NCBI GenBank assembly: GCA_007117255.1
Contig: SKGU01000040.1
Location: forward strand, 1-9,747
Origin: Natronohydrobacter sp.
GTDB taxonomy: Bacteria; Pseudomonadota; Alphaproteobacteria; Rhodobacterales; Rhodobacteraceae
Length of the DNA: 9,747 bases
Reading direction: 5' to 3'
Shown: in pieces, positions 1 through 6,791 of the stretch
Numbering within the stretch: position 1 is the stretch's first letter
Layout: each line of letters begins with the position of its first letter
Translations under genes and position numbers: made by a program
Notes under the pieces: model-generated
Seen by the model: the letters and a program-made list of their open reading frames with translations, nothing else
Told to the model about the DNA's origin: nothing
Database searches by the model: none

Positions 1-114
1 GGGCACTTCACAGCAGAGCGTCACGTCGGGTTCGAGGCAGCGGCATGGTATTGGCATTTTGTCGATGTCGTGTGGTTGTTCCTGTTCTTCGCGGTCTATA
101 TCTGGGGCATGTAA
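1..114 (+). CDS. ctaE: Cytochrome c oxidase subunit III, C-terminal end (partial)
   Basis: The window opens inside this gene; frame 1 gives the last 37 residues and a TAA stop. The fragment contains the family's conserved final stretch, a tryptophan- and histidine-rich WYWHFVDVVWLFLFF segment that forms the last transmembrane helix, ending in YIWGM. Subunit III is a membrane subunit of the aa3-type haem-copper oxidase. It helps keep proton uptake going and stabilises the complex in the cytoplasmic membrane. The next gene, SURF1, is an assembly factor for the same enzyme, which supports the call. Only the tail can be seen, so start, length and operon position are unknown. A strong terminator follows the stop by about 40 bases. 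Confidence 0.93.
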   Translation, partial: GHFTAERHVGFEAAAWYWHFVDVVWLFLFFAVYIWGM

Positions 115-150
115 TCCCGGACCGGACGCCGCTGTCACAAGACAAAGTGC

Positions 151-179
151 AAGCGCGCATCTTTCGGGATGCGCGTTTT
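151..179 (+). terminator. Intrinsic terminator after ctaE
   Basis: An 8-bp perfect stem (CGCGCATC at 154-161 with GATGCGCG at 168-175) closes a six-base TTTCGG loop and is followed by TTTT at 176-179. A/T pairs at 151-152 with 177-178 could extend the stem across a G-T wobble. It lies 40 bases past the ctaE stop and ahead of the most likely SURF1 start. It should therefore end, or partly end, the oxidase transcript, leaving SURF1 to readthrough or to a promoter of its own. Confidence 0.8.
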
Positions 180-194
180 GCGTTTCACGATGAA

Positions 195-199
195 AAGGG
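195..199 (+). promoter_or_regulatory. Shine-Dalgarno site fixing the SURF1 start
   Basis: AAGGG sits 5 bases before the ATG at 205. The in-frame ATG at 169 lies inside the terminator stem and has no comparable site, and the ATG at 190 is also poorly served, so 205 is preferred. Confidence 0.6.
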
Positions 200-204
200 T
201 CGCG

Positions 205-888
205 ATGTTTCGGCGCATGATCATTCCTTTGCTGTTCGGTCTGGTTGGGACCGCGATTCTCGTGTCGCTTGGACTGTGGCAGCTTGACCGCGCGGATCAG
301 AAAGCCGCTCTTATCACTGAGATGGAAGCCCGTATCTTTGATCGCCCGGTATCCCTGCCCGACGCACCGGAACCCGACGCGCATCGCTACCTGCCCGTGA
401 ATACCGAGGGGCGCTACCTGCCGGAGCATGTGTTTGTCCTGTCGGCGCAAAAGGCGCAGGGGCCGGGCTTTCATCTGGTTCAGGCCTTCGAGACCGAAGA
501 CGGCCGGCGCATTTTGGTCGAGCGCGGGTATTTGCCCGAAGCCGCGCGCGCTTCTCTTTCATTGGATGAGGGGGAGGTGGCACAGCTTGCAGGCAACCTG
601 CATTGGCCGCGCGATATCAACCAGCATACACCGGGCTATGACGCAGATCGGAATCTGCTCTTCGGGCGCGACGTGGCTGAGATGGCGGCCCTGCTGAATA
701 CCGAAGAAACGCTTCTGGTGCTGCGCGCTTCCCAACCTGCTGATGAGATCATCACACCGGTCCCGGTCTACCAGGTCTCGATCCCTGATCCGCATCTTGG
801 CTACGCGATTCAGTGGTTTTTGATGGCTTTGGCGTGGTCGGGGATGACAGTTTTCTTTCTGTGGCGTATCAGGGCGCAACGCGATTAG
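205..888 (+). CDS. SURF1 family cytochrome oxidase assembly protein
   Basis: SURF1 proteins help insert haem a into subunit I of aa3-type oxidases and sit in the cytoplasmic membrane. From the ATG at 205 the protein is 227 residues, the usual bacterial size. It has the SURF1 layout: an N-terminal helix (about 4-24) running into the LGLWQLDR motif (22-29), a periplasmic domain with GFHLVQAF (88-95) and VERGYLP (105-111), then PHLGYAIQWF (196-205) leading into a second helix to about 220 and a short basic tail. An in-frame ATG at 169 would add 12 residues but lies inside the terminator hairpin; ATG 190 is another option. The upstream subunit III gene supports the role. thrC starts 14 bases after its stop, so the two are probably cotranscribed. 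Confidence 0.92.
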   Translation: MFRRMIIPLLFGLVGTAILVSLGLWQLDRADQKAALITEMEARIFDRPVSLPDAPEPDAHRYLPVNTEGRYLPEHVFVLSAQKAQGPGFHLVQAFETEDGRRILVERGYLPEAARASLSLDEGEVAQLAGNLHWPRDINQHTPGYDADRNLLFGRDVAEMAALLNTEETLLVLRASQPADEIITPVPVYQVSIPDPHLGYAIQWFLMALAWSGMTVFFLWRIRAQRD

Positions 889-902
889 GGAAGAAGCGCA
901 AG

Positions 903-2291
903 ATGCAGTATATCTCGACACGGGGCGCGGCTCCGGTGCTGGACTTTGAAGCCACCATGCTGACCGGGCTGGCCCGCGATGGCGGGCTGTATCTGCCTGC
1001 GCATGTGCCGCCCATGACGCAGGGCGAAATCGCGGCACTTGCGGGGCTGAGCTATGAAGATCAGGCTTACACGATCATGCGTCCCTTTGTCGGAAACACG
1101 TTTGACGATGAAGAATTCCGCGCGCTGATCGCCAAAGCCTATGCAGGCTTTGGCCATCCTGCCCGCGCGCCGTTGAAACAGCTTGCTGACAATCATTTCC
1201 TGCTGGAACTGTTTCACGGGCCGACACTGGCCTTCAAGGATTTCGCCATGCAGTTGATCGGGCAACTGTTTCAGGCGGCCCTTGCGCGGTCGGGGGATCG
1301 TGTTACGATTGTAGGGGCGACATCTGGCGATACAGGGTCCGCCGCGATCGAGGCGTTTCGCGGGCTGGACAATGTGGATGTGTTCATTCTCTATCCGCAT
1401 GGCCGCGTGTCCGAAGTCCAGCGCCGCCAGATGACCACCCCTTCGGAAGCAAATGTACATGCCTTGGCGATTGATGGCGATTTCGACACCTGTCAGGCGC
1501 TGGTCAAGGATATGTTCAATGACTTCGCCTTCCGCGACGAAGTGCGTCTGGCTGGCGTCAATTCGATCAACTGGGCGCGCGTTCTGGCGCAGGTGGTTTA
1601 TTACTTCTCAGCGGCGGTCAGCTTGGGCGCGCCACATCGTCCGGTCAGCTTTACTGTGCCCACGGGCAATTTTGGGGATATTTTCGCAGGCTATATCGCC
1701 CGTGCCATGGGGCTGCCGATTGAGAAGCTGATCGTGGCGACCAATCACAACGATATTCTGCACCGTGCGCTGAGTTCGGGTGGCTATGTGACGGACGGGG
1801 TCAAGCCCTCGATCAGCCCGTCAATGGATATTCAGGTCAGCTCGAATTTCGAGCGTGCGTTGTTCGATGCCTATGGGCGCGATGGCGCCGCCGTGGCGCA
1901 CTCCATGGACGAGTTGAAATCGGCAGGCGGGTTTCATATCAGCCAAGGTGCGCTGGAATTTCTGCGTGAGGCATTCGCGTCAGGGCGCGCATCGGAAGAG
2001 GAAACCTCGGCCACTATTGCCCGCACCGCTTTGGCCACGGGCGAAACACTGTGCCCGCATTCGGCTGTTGGCGTGCATGTGGCAGAAACCTTCTTGTCGG
2101 CGACACCCATGGTGACATTGGCTACAGCCCATCCGGCGAAATTCCCTGATGCGGTCGAGGCTGCAACGGGCAAGCGCCCGCCCTTGCCGGAACGCATGGC
2201 GGACCTGTTCGAGCGCCCGGAGCGCGTGACGCGCCTGGCCAATGACCTCTCGACGCTGGAAGCGCATATCAAAGGCCATATCCGCACATGA
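903..2291 (+). CDS. thrC: Threonine synthase
   Basis: A cytoplasmic PLP enzyme that converts O-phospho-L-homoserine to L-threonine, the last step of threonine synthesis. The 462-residue protein begins MQYISTRG, as this subfamily does, after the purine-rich stretch AGGGAAGAAG. The PLP lysine is K112 in GPTLAFKDFAMQ, the GATSGDTGSAA loop is at 138-148, and the phosphate-cupping PTGNFGDI is at 253-260. Length and motifs fit the longer, fungal/proteobacterial type of threonine synthase. An in-frame ATG at 813 would put 30 extra residues inside SURF1 and is rejected. The stop overlaps the next start by 4 bases (ATGA), pointing to translational coupling with the M16 peptidase. Its link to oxidase assembly genes appears to be shared gene order rather than shared function. 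Confidence 0.96.
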   Translation: MQYISTRGAAPVLDFEATMLTGLARDGGLYLPAHVPPMTQGEIAALAGLSYEDQAYTIMRPFVGNTFDDEEFRALIAKAYAGFGHPARAPLKQLADNHFLLELFHGPTLAFKDFAMQLIGQLFQAALARSGDRVTIVGATSGDTGSAAIEAFRGLDNVDVFILYPHGRVSEVQRRQMTTPSEANVHALAIDGDFDTCQALVKDMFNDFAFRDEVRLAGVNSINWARVLAQVVYYFSAAVSLGAPHRPVSFTVPTGNFGDIFAGYIARAMGLPIEKLIVATNHNDILHRALSSGGYVTDGVKPSISPSMDIQVSSNFERALFDAYGRDGAAVAHSMDELKSAGGFHISQGALEFLREAFASGRASEEETSATIARTALATGETLCPHSAVGVHVAETFLSATPMVTLATAHPAKFPDAVEAATGKRPPLPERMADLFERPERVTRLANDLSTLEAHIKGHIRT

Positions 2292-3550
2292 GTGTTCAAA
2301 TCACGACTTTGCCCAATGGGTTCCGTATCGTCACCGAAGCGATGCCGGGGCTGGAATCGGCTTCGGTTGGTATCTGGATCGAAGCCGGCGCGCGGCATGA
2401 ACAGTCCGAACAAAACGGTGTAGCGCATTTCCTGGAACATATGGCGTTCAAGGGAACGGCGCGGCGCACGGCCTTGCAAATCGCCGAAGAGATCGAGGAT
2501 GTTGGCGGCTACATCAATGCCTATACCTCGCGCGAGATGACGGCTTATTATGCGCGTATCCTGAAACCCGATGTGCCGCTGGCGCTGGATGTTCTGGCTG
2601 ATATCGTGCTGAATCCGGCCTTTGAAGCCCGCGAAATCGAAGTCGAGCGCGGCGTGATCCTACAGGAGATCGGTCAGGCGCTGGATACGCCGGATGATAT
2701 CATTTTCGACTGGCTGCAGGAAACGGCCTATCCCAGCCAGCCCATCGGACGCTCCATTCTTGGCCCCAGCGCGCAAGTCTCCAGCTTCACCGAAGGGGAC
2801 TTGAAGCGCTTTGTGGGCGATCATTACGGGCCGGGGCAGATGATCCTGGCGGCCGCCGGGGCCGTCGATCATGATGCGCTTGTGCGTCTGGCAGAACCGC
2901 TTTTCGCGCATCTGTCGCCCAAACCCGCGCGCCCCGTGGATGCCGCGCGCTTCCACAATGGCGAACGGCGCGAGGACCGGATGCTGGAACAGGCACATTT
3001 CGCCTTTGCCATTGAGGCACCGGATTACTGCTCAGAGGCGTTCTATGCCTCGCAGGTGTTTGCGGGGGCTTTGGGCGGGGGTATGTCATCGCGGCTGTTT
3101 CAGCGTCTGCGCGAAGATCGGGGGCTGTGCTACACGGTATTTGCGCAATCAGGCGCCTATTCCGACACGGGCATGATCACCATTTACGCAGGCACCGGTG
3201 GCGAGGAACTGGGCGATCTGGCACGGCTGACGATGGATGAATTGAAGCGCGCGGCCGAAGATATGTCACAAGCCGAGATTTCGCGTGCACAGGCGCAGAT
3301 GAAAGCGGGCCTGCTGATGGGGCTCGAAAGCCCGTCAGCGCGTGCTGAACGGCTGGCCAAACTGCTGTCGATCTGGGGGCGTGTGCCGGATATCTCTGAG
3401 GCGATTGCCAGGATCGACGCCGTGACGGTTGAGGCCACCCGTGACCATGCGCGCGATCTACTGACACAAAGCCGCATGGCGCTGGCGCTCTATGGGCCGA
3501 TCACACGCGCGCCGCGTCTGCTGGAACTTAGCGAAAGGCTTGCGGCCTGA
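2288..3550 (+). CDS. M16 family zinc metallopeptidase (processing-peptidase-like)
   Basis: A 420-residue member of peptidase family M16B, the group that includes the beta subunit of the mitochondrial processing peptidase and bacterial PqqL/YmxG-type enzymes. The inverted zinc motif HFLEH gives H47, E50 (catalytic base) and H51. E127 lies 76 residues after H51, the family spacing for the third zinc ligand, with the conserved partner E120 before it. The second M16 half carries LGGGMSSRLFQRLRE followed by GLCYTV, the region holding the conserved Arg/Tyr pair. There is no signal peptide, so it probably acts in the cytoplasm. Its substrate is not evident. The ATG overlaps the thrC stop and has no good ribosome site of its own, which suggests coupled translation. 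All active-site residues are present. Confidence 0.93.
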   Translation: MSVQITTLPNGFRIVTEAMPGLESASVGIWIEAGARHEQSEQNGVAHFLEHMAFKGTARRTALQIAEEIEDVGGYINAYTSREMTAYYARILKPDVPLALDVLADIVLNPAFEAREIEVERGVILQEIGQALDTPDDIIFDWLQETAYPSQPIGRSILGPSAQVSSFTEGDLKRFVGDHYGPGQMILAAAGAVDHDALVRLAEPLFAHLSPKPARPVDAARFHNGERREDRMLEQAHFAFAIEAPDYCSEAFYASQVFAGALGGGMSSRLFQRLREDRGLCYTVFAQSGAYSDTGMITIYAGTGGEELGDLARLTMDELKRAAEDMSQAEISRAQAQMKAGLLMGLESPSARAERLAKLLSIWGRVPDISEAIARIDAVTVEATRDHARDLLTQSRMALALYGPITRAPRLLELSERLAA

Positions 3551-4137
3551 TGCTGGGTTTGCGCGGCAAGCTGCGGCTTGAGACGCAGAGGTTGTTTCTG
3601 CGCTTGCCTCAGCATGCCGATTATCGTCAGTGGTCAGAGTTGCGGCGGCAATCGTCGGGCTTTCTGACACCATGGGAGCCGACATGGTCGGATGATCATC
3701 TGACGCGACGCGCATTTACCAATCGCGTCAGTTGGGCCACGCGATGTCACAAGACAGATTCGGCACTGCCTTTGTTTATCTTTCGCCGAGATGACGGGCT
3801 GCTGGTGGGCGCGATCACCCTCGACAATATCCGCCGTGGCCCTGCACAGGCCGGCACGCTGGGGTATTGGGTCGGTGCAGCATATACGCGACAAGGCTAC
3901 ATGCGCGAAGCTATTGGTGCAGTGGTGCATCATGCTTTTGGCGCAATGGACTTGTCGCGGATCGAAGCGGCCTGCCTGCCCGAAAACGAAGCCTCTCGCG
4001 GGCTGCTGGAGCGATCTGGCTTCAAGTATGAAGGCGTTGCGCAAAGCTACCTGCAGATCAACGGGCGCTGGCGAAACCATGTGCTCTATGCCAATCTGCG
4101 CTATGACCGCCGTGGGCGCACGGATGCGGGGTTGTAA
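3550..4137 (+). CDS. RimJ/RimL-type GNAT N-acetyltransferase
   Basis: A 195-residue GNAT acetyltransferase of the Acetyltransf_3 (RimJ/RimL) group. These enzymes transfer acetyl from acetyl-CoA, often to protein N-termini such as ribosomal protein S5. The N-terminus has the family opening of a strand with two arginines (TQRLFLRLP, 12-20). The acetyl-CoA pyrophosphate loop is RQGYMREA (114-121), followed by RIEAACLPENEASRGLLERSGF (137-158 overall) and the closing INGRWRNHVLYANL (170-183), which is very like RimJ. The ATG shares one base with the M16 stop (TGATG), so it is probably translated by coupling. The actual substrate cannot be read from sequence; a RimJ-like protein target is inferred. 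It is the last gene of the packed run, and a large hairpin begins directly after its stop. Confidence 0.88.
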   Translation: MLGLRGKLRLETQRLFLRLPQHADYRQWSELRRQSSGFLTPWEPTWSDDHLTRRAFTNRVSWATRCHKTDSALPLFIFRRDDGLLVGAITLDNIRRGPAQAGTLGYWVGAAYTRQGYMREAIGAVVHHAFGAMDLSRIEAACLPENEASRGLLERSGFKYEGVAQSYLQINGRWRNHVLYANLRYDRRGRTDAGL

Positions 4138-4202
4138 GGGAACAGGCGCATGTGCCGCCCCTCACCCATTTATCCACCCGCGCGGTGCACGCGCCTGTTC
4201 CC
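4138..4202. repeat. Long imperfect inverted repeat / hairpin
   Basis: A perfect 12-base arm (GGGAACAGGCGC, 4138-4149) is matched by GCGCCTGTTCCC at 4191-4202. After one A/C mismatch, 4151-4158 can go on pairing with 4182-4189 in RNA, using two G-U wobbles, for about 20 pairs in all. The closed loop is C-rich, roughly 4159-4181. The left arm starts on the base after the acetyltransferase stop. No T-run follows on either strand, so it is not a standard terminator. It could be an mRNA-stabilising or processing structure, or one copy of a dispersed palindromic repeat. Confidence 0.7.
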
Positions 4203-4211
4203 CGATGGACC

Positions 4212-4215
4212 GGAG
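4212..4215 (+). promoter_or_regulatory. Shine-Dalgarno site for the flavoprotein gene
   Basis: GGAG lies 9 bases before the ATG at 4225. The alternative in-frame ATG at 4150 is inside the hairpin and would add 25 proline- and arginine-rich residues that do not look like the family's N-terminus. Confidence 0.45.
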
Positions 4216-4224
4216 CAAGACATT

Positions 4225-5655
4225 ATGCTGAATGACTGCGACAGTGATTTTCTGACCCGACTGGCCGCATCTTTGCCAGAGGGCCGCATTCAGCCCGCTG
4301 ACCCGCGCTATCTGGAAGAACCGCGCGGCCGCTGGACGGGCAGGGCGGGCGCTGTCGCCTGTCCGCGCACAACCACCGAAGTGTCCGAGATCCTGCGCGC
4401 CTGTCATGCTGCAAGGATCGGTGTTGTGCCGTTCGGGGGGGGCACCGGATTGGTCGGGGGGCAGGTCGCGGTGTCTGGGGCCGTGCCGTTGATCCTGTCG
4501 CTAGAAAAGATGCAGGCGATCCGATCCGTTCATGCCAGCGAGAATGTGCTGATCGCGGAAGCCGGCGCCGTTCTGGCAGATGTTCAGGCCGCTGCGGATC
4601 AGGCCGGGCGACTGTTTCCGCTGTCGCTTGCGTCAGAAGGATCAGCGCGGATCGGCGGGTTGCTTGCGACGAATGCGGGCGGGGTGAATGTGTTGCGTTA
4701 CGGCAATGCACGCGATCTGGTGCTGGGGCTGGAGGGCGTGCTGCCGGACGGGCGGATATGGAACGGGCTGAAGCGGCTGCGCAAGGACAATACGGGCTAT
4801 GATCTGCGCCATCTGCTGATCGGGTCCGAGGGCACTTTGGGCGTGATCACTGCCGCCAGCCTGCGCCTTGTCGCGCGGCCTGTGGGGCAGGGCGCGGCCC
4901 TGATGGTGGTGGACAGCCCGGACGCGGCTTTGCAGCTTCTGGCGCTTGCGCAAGCGCGGCTGGGCGATGCGGTTTCGGCCTTCGAGCTGATCGGGGGCAC
5001 GGGACTGGCCTTTCTGGCCGAGACCATGCCGCAGGTGCGCCAGCCGTTCACTGACCGCCCCGATTGGATGGTTCTGATTGATCTGGGCCTGCCGGACGGG
5101 CTGGCGCCGGAGGCGGCGCTGGAAGGTCTGTTCGCGGCGGGTTTCGAGGCAGGTCTGGTGCGCGATGGTGTCATCGCGGCCAATCTTGCACAACGTGCCG
5201 AATTCTGGGCTTTGCGCGAATCCATCCCCGAAGCCAATCGCAAGATCGGCGCGATTTCCAGTCACGACATCTCGCTACCCTTGTCCGAAGTGCCGCGATT
5301 CATTGCCGAGGCCGGGCCAAGGCTTGCTCGGATCAACACCTACCGGATCAACTGCTTTGGCCATCTGGGTGACGGCAATCTGCATTACAATGTCTTTCCC
5401 GTGCCTGGACGCGCGCGCGCGGATCATCAGTCAGAGCGCGATGTGATCAAGGCTTGCGTGCATGATTTGGTGCATGAGATGGGCGGGTCGGTCAGTGCCG
5501 AACATGGCATCGGACGGCTGAAAACGGGTGATCTGCTGAAATATGGCGACCCGGCAAAACTGGCCGCGATGCGCGCGATCAAGCACGCGCTCGACCCGCA
5601 TGGCATCATGAATCCCGGCGCTGTTCTAGCCGATGGTGAAATGCAGGGCGAATAG
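4225..5655 (+). CDS. FAD-binding D-2-hydroxyacid dehydrogenase (GlcD/D2HGDH family)
   Basis: A 476-residue flavoprotein with an N-terminal PCMH-type FAD domain and a C-terminal FAD-oxidase domain. These enzymes oxidise D-2-hydroxyacids (2-hydroxyglutarate, lactate, glycolate) and pass electrons to ETF, quinone or cytochrome. The FAD loop is PFGGGTGLVGGQ (69-80), with LASEGSARIGGLLATNAGG at 135-153 and IGSEGTLGVIT at 199-209. The metal and substrate site is HLGDGNLHYN, giving H380, H387 and N389, followed by SAEHGIGRLK with H427 as probable catalytic base. The substrate arginine is R331. The lysine expected 15 residues later, as recalled from human D2HGDH, is a serine here (S346), so 2-hydroxyglutarate is not a safe substrate call. 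The 3' end overlaps azlD by 30 bases on the other strand. Confidence 0.88.
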   Translation: MLNDCDSDFLTRLAASLPEGRIQPADPRYLEEPRGRWTGRAGAVACPRTTTEVSEILRACHAARIGVVPFGGGTGLVGGQVAVSGAVPLILSLEKMQAIRSVHASENVLIAEAGAVLADVQAAADQAGRLFPLSLASEGSARIGGLLATNAGGVNVLRYGNARDLVLGLEGVLPDGRIWNGLKRLRKDNTGYDLRHLLIGSEGTLGVITAASLRLVARPVGQGAALMVVDSPDAALQLLALAQARLGDAVSAFELIGGTGLAFLAETMPQVRQPFTDRPDWMVLIDLGLPDGLAPEAALEGLFAAGFEAGLVRDGVIAANLAQRAEFWALRESIPEANRKIGAISSHDISLPLSEVPRFIAEAGPRLARINTYRINCFGHLGDGNLHYNVFPVPGRARADHQSERDVIKACVHDLVHEMGGSVSAEHGIGRLKTGDLLKYGDPAKLAAMRAIKHALDPHGIMNPGAVLADGEMQGE

Positions 5656-5955
5656 CACGGCCGCGCCACCGAAAATGGTCAGTGTCGCGTTGCGCGTGGC
5701 CAGACTGATCACGACAGTCGCCACTGCCGCGCCCATGCGCACCGGGTCAAGCGTGCCGTCCGTGGCCTGCGGGAACAGGATCAGCGGGGTGATCATGCCT
5801 GGCATGACGGCGACGGCCGTATAGCGCAAATGGCGCAGCACCCATTCGGGCAGATCGCGATTGCCGACAATACCAAGGAAAGACAGCCGCAACAGGTAAG
5901 AGCCAAGGCCCAGCCCGATGATCACGGTCCAGATCTGTGCGTCAGTGAAACTCAT
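5626..5955 (-). CDS. azlD: AzlD branched-chain amino acid export subunit
   Basis: The small partner of AzlC, 109 residues, very hydrophobic, with about four membrane segments (roughly 8-30, 45-62, 74-88 and 92-107). The conserved region RHLRYTAVAVMPGMITPLIL (42-61) and the closing hydrophobic stretch match the AzlD family. AzlC and AzlD together export branched-chain amino acids and give azaleucine resistance in Bacillus; the related YgaZH pair exports valine in E. coli. The start is certain: a GGAGG site ends 5 bases upstream, and ATGA overlaps the azlC stop by 4 bases. The 3' end runs 30 bases into the convergent flavoprotein gene, so the two mRNAs are complementary there. Confidence 0.9.
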   Translation of the reverse strand: MSFTDAQIWTVIIGLGLGSYLLRLSFLGIVGNRDLPEWVLRHLRYTAVAVMPGMITPLILFPQATDGTLDPVRMGAAVATVVISLATRNATLTIFGGAAVLFALHFTIG

Positions 5956-6656
5956 TGCTTCCTCCGCGCGGCCATGCGGCGCTCGACTTCGGCCCCGGTG
6001 ATCATGGCCAGCAGCGCCGCGACCAGAAGCCCAAGATTGAAGGGTAGAAACGCAAAGACCAGCACACCGATGATCGAGGCCATGGCCGCTGCAACATGCG
6101 CGAATGTGCGCAGCATCGGCACGATCAGCGCCAGAAATGTGATCGGTACTGCAAAATCGATGGGCAGATCTGATGGAATGGCGGTGCCCAGCACTGCGCC
6201 GCCCCAGGTGGCCAGATACCACAGTGGGCAGATGGGCGTGACAACGCCCATGTAATAGCTGAGCTTTTGCGCATGGGTCATGCCGGGTGTCTGATCATAT
6301 TTCAGGATCGAGGCGGCATAGGTCTGATCCACCATGAAATACGAGATCACACCGCGCTTCCACCATGATATCTTGCCCAGATGCGGCGCGAGTGAAGCCG
6401 AATACATCGCCATGCGCAGGTTGACCGCCAGTGAGGCCGCAAGCACGATCAGCACAGGCGCATTCTCCTGCATCATCTGTACGGCCACGAATTGCGCAGC
6501 GCCCGCAATCACCAGCACGGAAAAGCCCATCACCTGCGCAACATTCAGCCCGGCTTCCGTTGCCACCACACCAAAGACTGCACCAAAGGGCACGATGACC
6601 AGAATGAACGGCGTACCATCGCGGAAACCCTGCCAGAACTCGCGGGATAGAGCCAT
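5952..6656 (-). CDS. azlC: AzlC branched-chain amino acid exporter, large subunit
   Basis: A 234-residue inner-membrane protein with the AzlC opening (REFWQGFRDGTPFILVIVPFG), the family's AGAAQF motif (51-56), NLRMAMYSASLAPHL (79-93) and a basic C-terminus. It should act with AzlD, whose start overlaps this stop, as an exporter of leucine, isoleucine and valine or their analogues. The ATG at 6656 gives the usual family start; an in-frame ATG at 6716 would add 20 charged residues and is rejected. The only ribosome-site candidate is AAAGG about 12 bases upstream, which is weak. The gene has 135 bases of leader before the next upstream gene on the same strand, with a palindrome inside that could be a regulator site. 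Confidence 0.9.
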   Translation of the reverse strand: MALSREFWQGFRDGTPFILVIVPFGAVFGVVATEAGLNVAQVMGFSVLVIAGAAQFVAVQMMQENAPVLIVLAASLAVNLRMAMYSASLAPHLGKISWWKRGVISYFMVDQTYAASILKYDQTPGMTHAQKLSYYMGVVTPICPLWYLATWGGAVLGTAIPSDLPIDFAVPITFLALIVPMLRTFAHVAAAMASIIGVLVFAFLPFNLGLLVAALLAMITGAEVERRMAARRKQ

Positions 6657-6699
6657 GATGTCTTGCGCCTTTCTTGTATATCTGTCCCGCTTTGGGTGC

Positions 6700-6711
6700 C
6701 ATGCGCGCATG
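6700..6711. promoter_or_regulatory. Palindrome upstream of azlC
   Basis: CATGCGCGCATG is a perfect 12-base palindrome, 44 bases before the azlC start. Beyond an unpaired C on one side, GTG (6696-6698) and CAC (6712-6714) extend the symmetry. azlCD genes are often under an Lrp/AsnC or LysR type regulator, so this could be an operator. GC-rich palindromes also arise by chance, and no regulator gene is in the window. Confidence 0.25.
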
Positions 6712-6759
6712 CACATCGCATGTCGGCAGTCAGAATGGTATTACACAGGTGAAAGGTCT

Positions 6760-6779
6760 AGCGCCGTGCGCAAGGCGCT
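6760..6779 (-). terminator. Weak hairpin after the greA-linked membrane protein gene
   Basis: AGCGCC (6760-6765) pairs with GGCGCT (6774-6779) around an 8-base loop, starting 12 bases past the stop of the minus-strand gene that ends at 6792. On the minus strand it is followed by AGACCTTT, not a proper T-run. It may slow or stop transcripts between that gene and azlC, but the evidence is thin. Confidence 0.3.
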
Positions 6780-6791
6780 GCAAGGGTCGAG

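Noticed and set aside
813..902. Longer start for thrC (ATG 813)
   Set aside because: It would read 30 residues out of frame through the SURF1 C-terminus; MQYISTRG at 903 is the expected threonine synthase start.
885..1460. 191-codon open frame on the minus strand inside thrC
   Set aside because: It lies antisense to a well-supported enzyme gene, resembles no family, and is a typical by-product of high GC coding sequence.
4150..4224. Longer start for the flavoprotein gene (ATG 4150)
   Set aside because: The added residues lie inside the long hairpin, are not family-like, and the ATG at 4225 has a GGAG site.
4642..5265. 207-codon open frame on the minus strand inside the flavoprotein gene
   Set aside because: The opposite frame carries clear FAD-domain motifs through the whole stretch; the shadow is Arg/Gln-rich without domain features.
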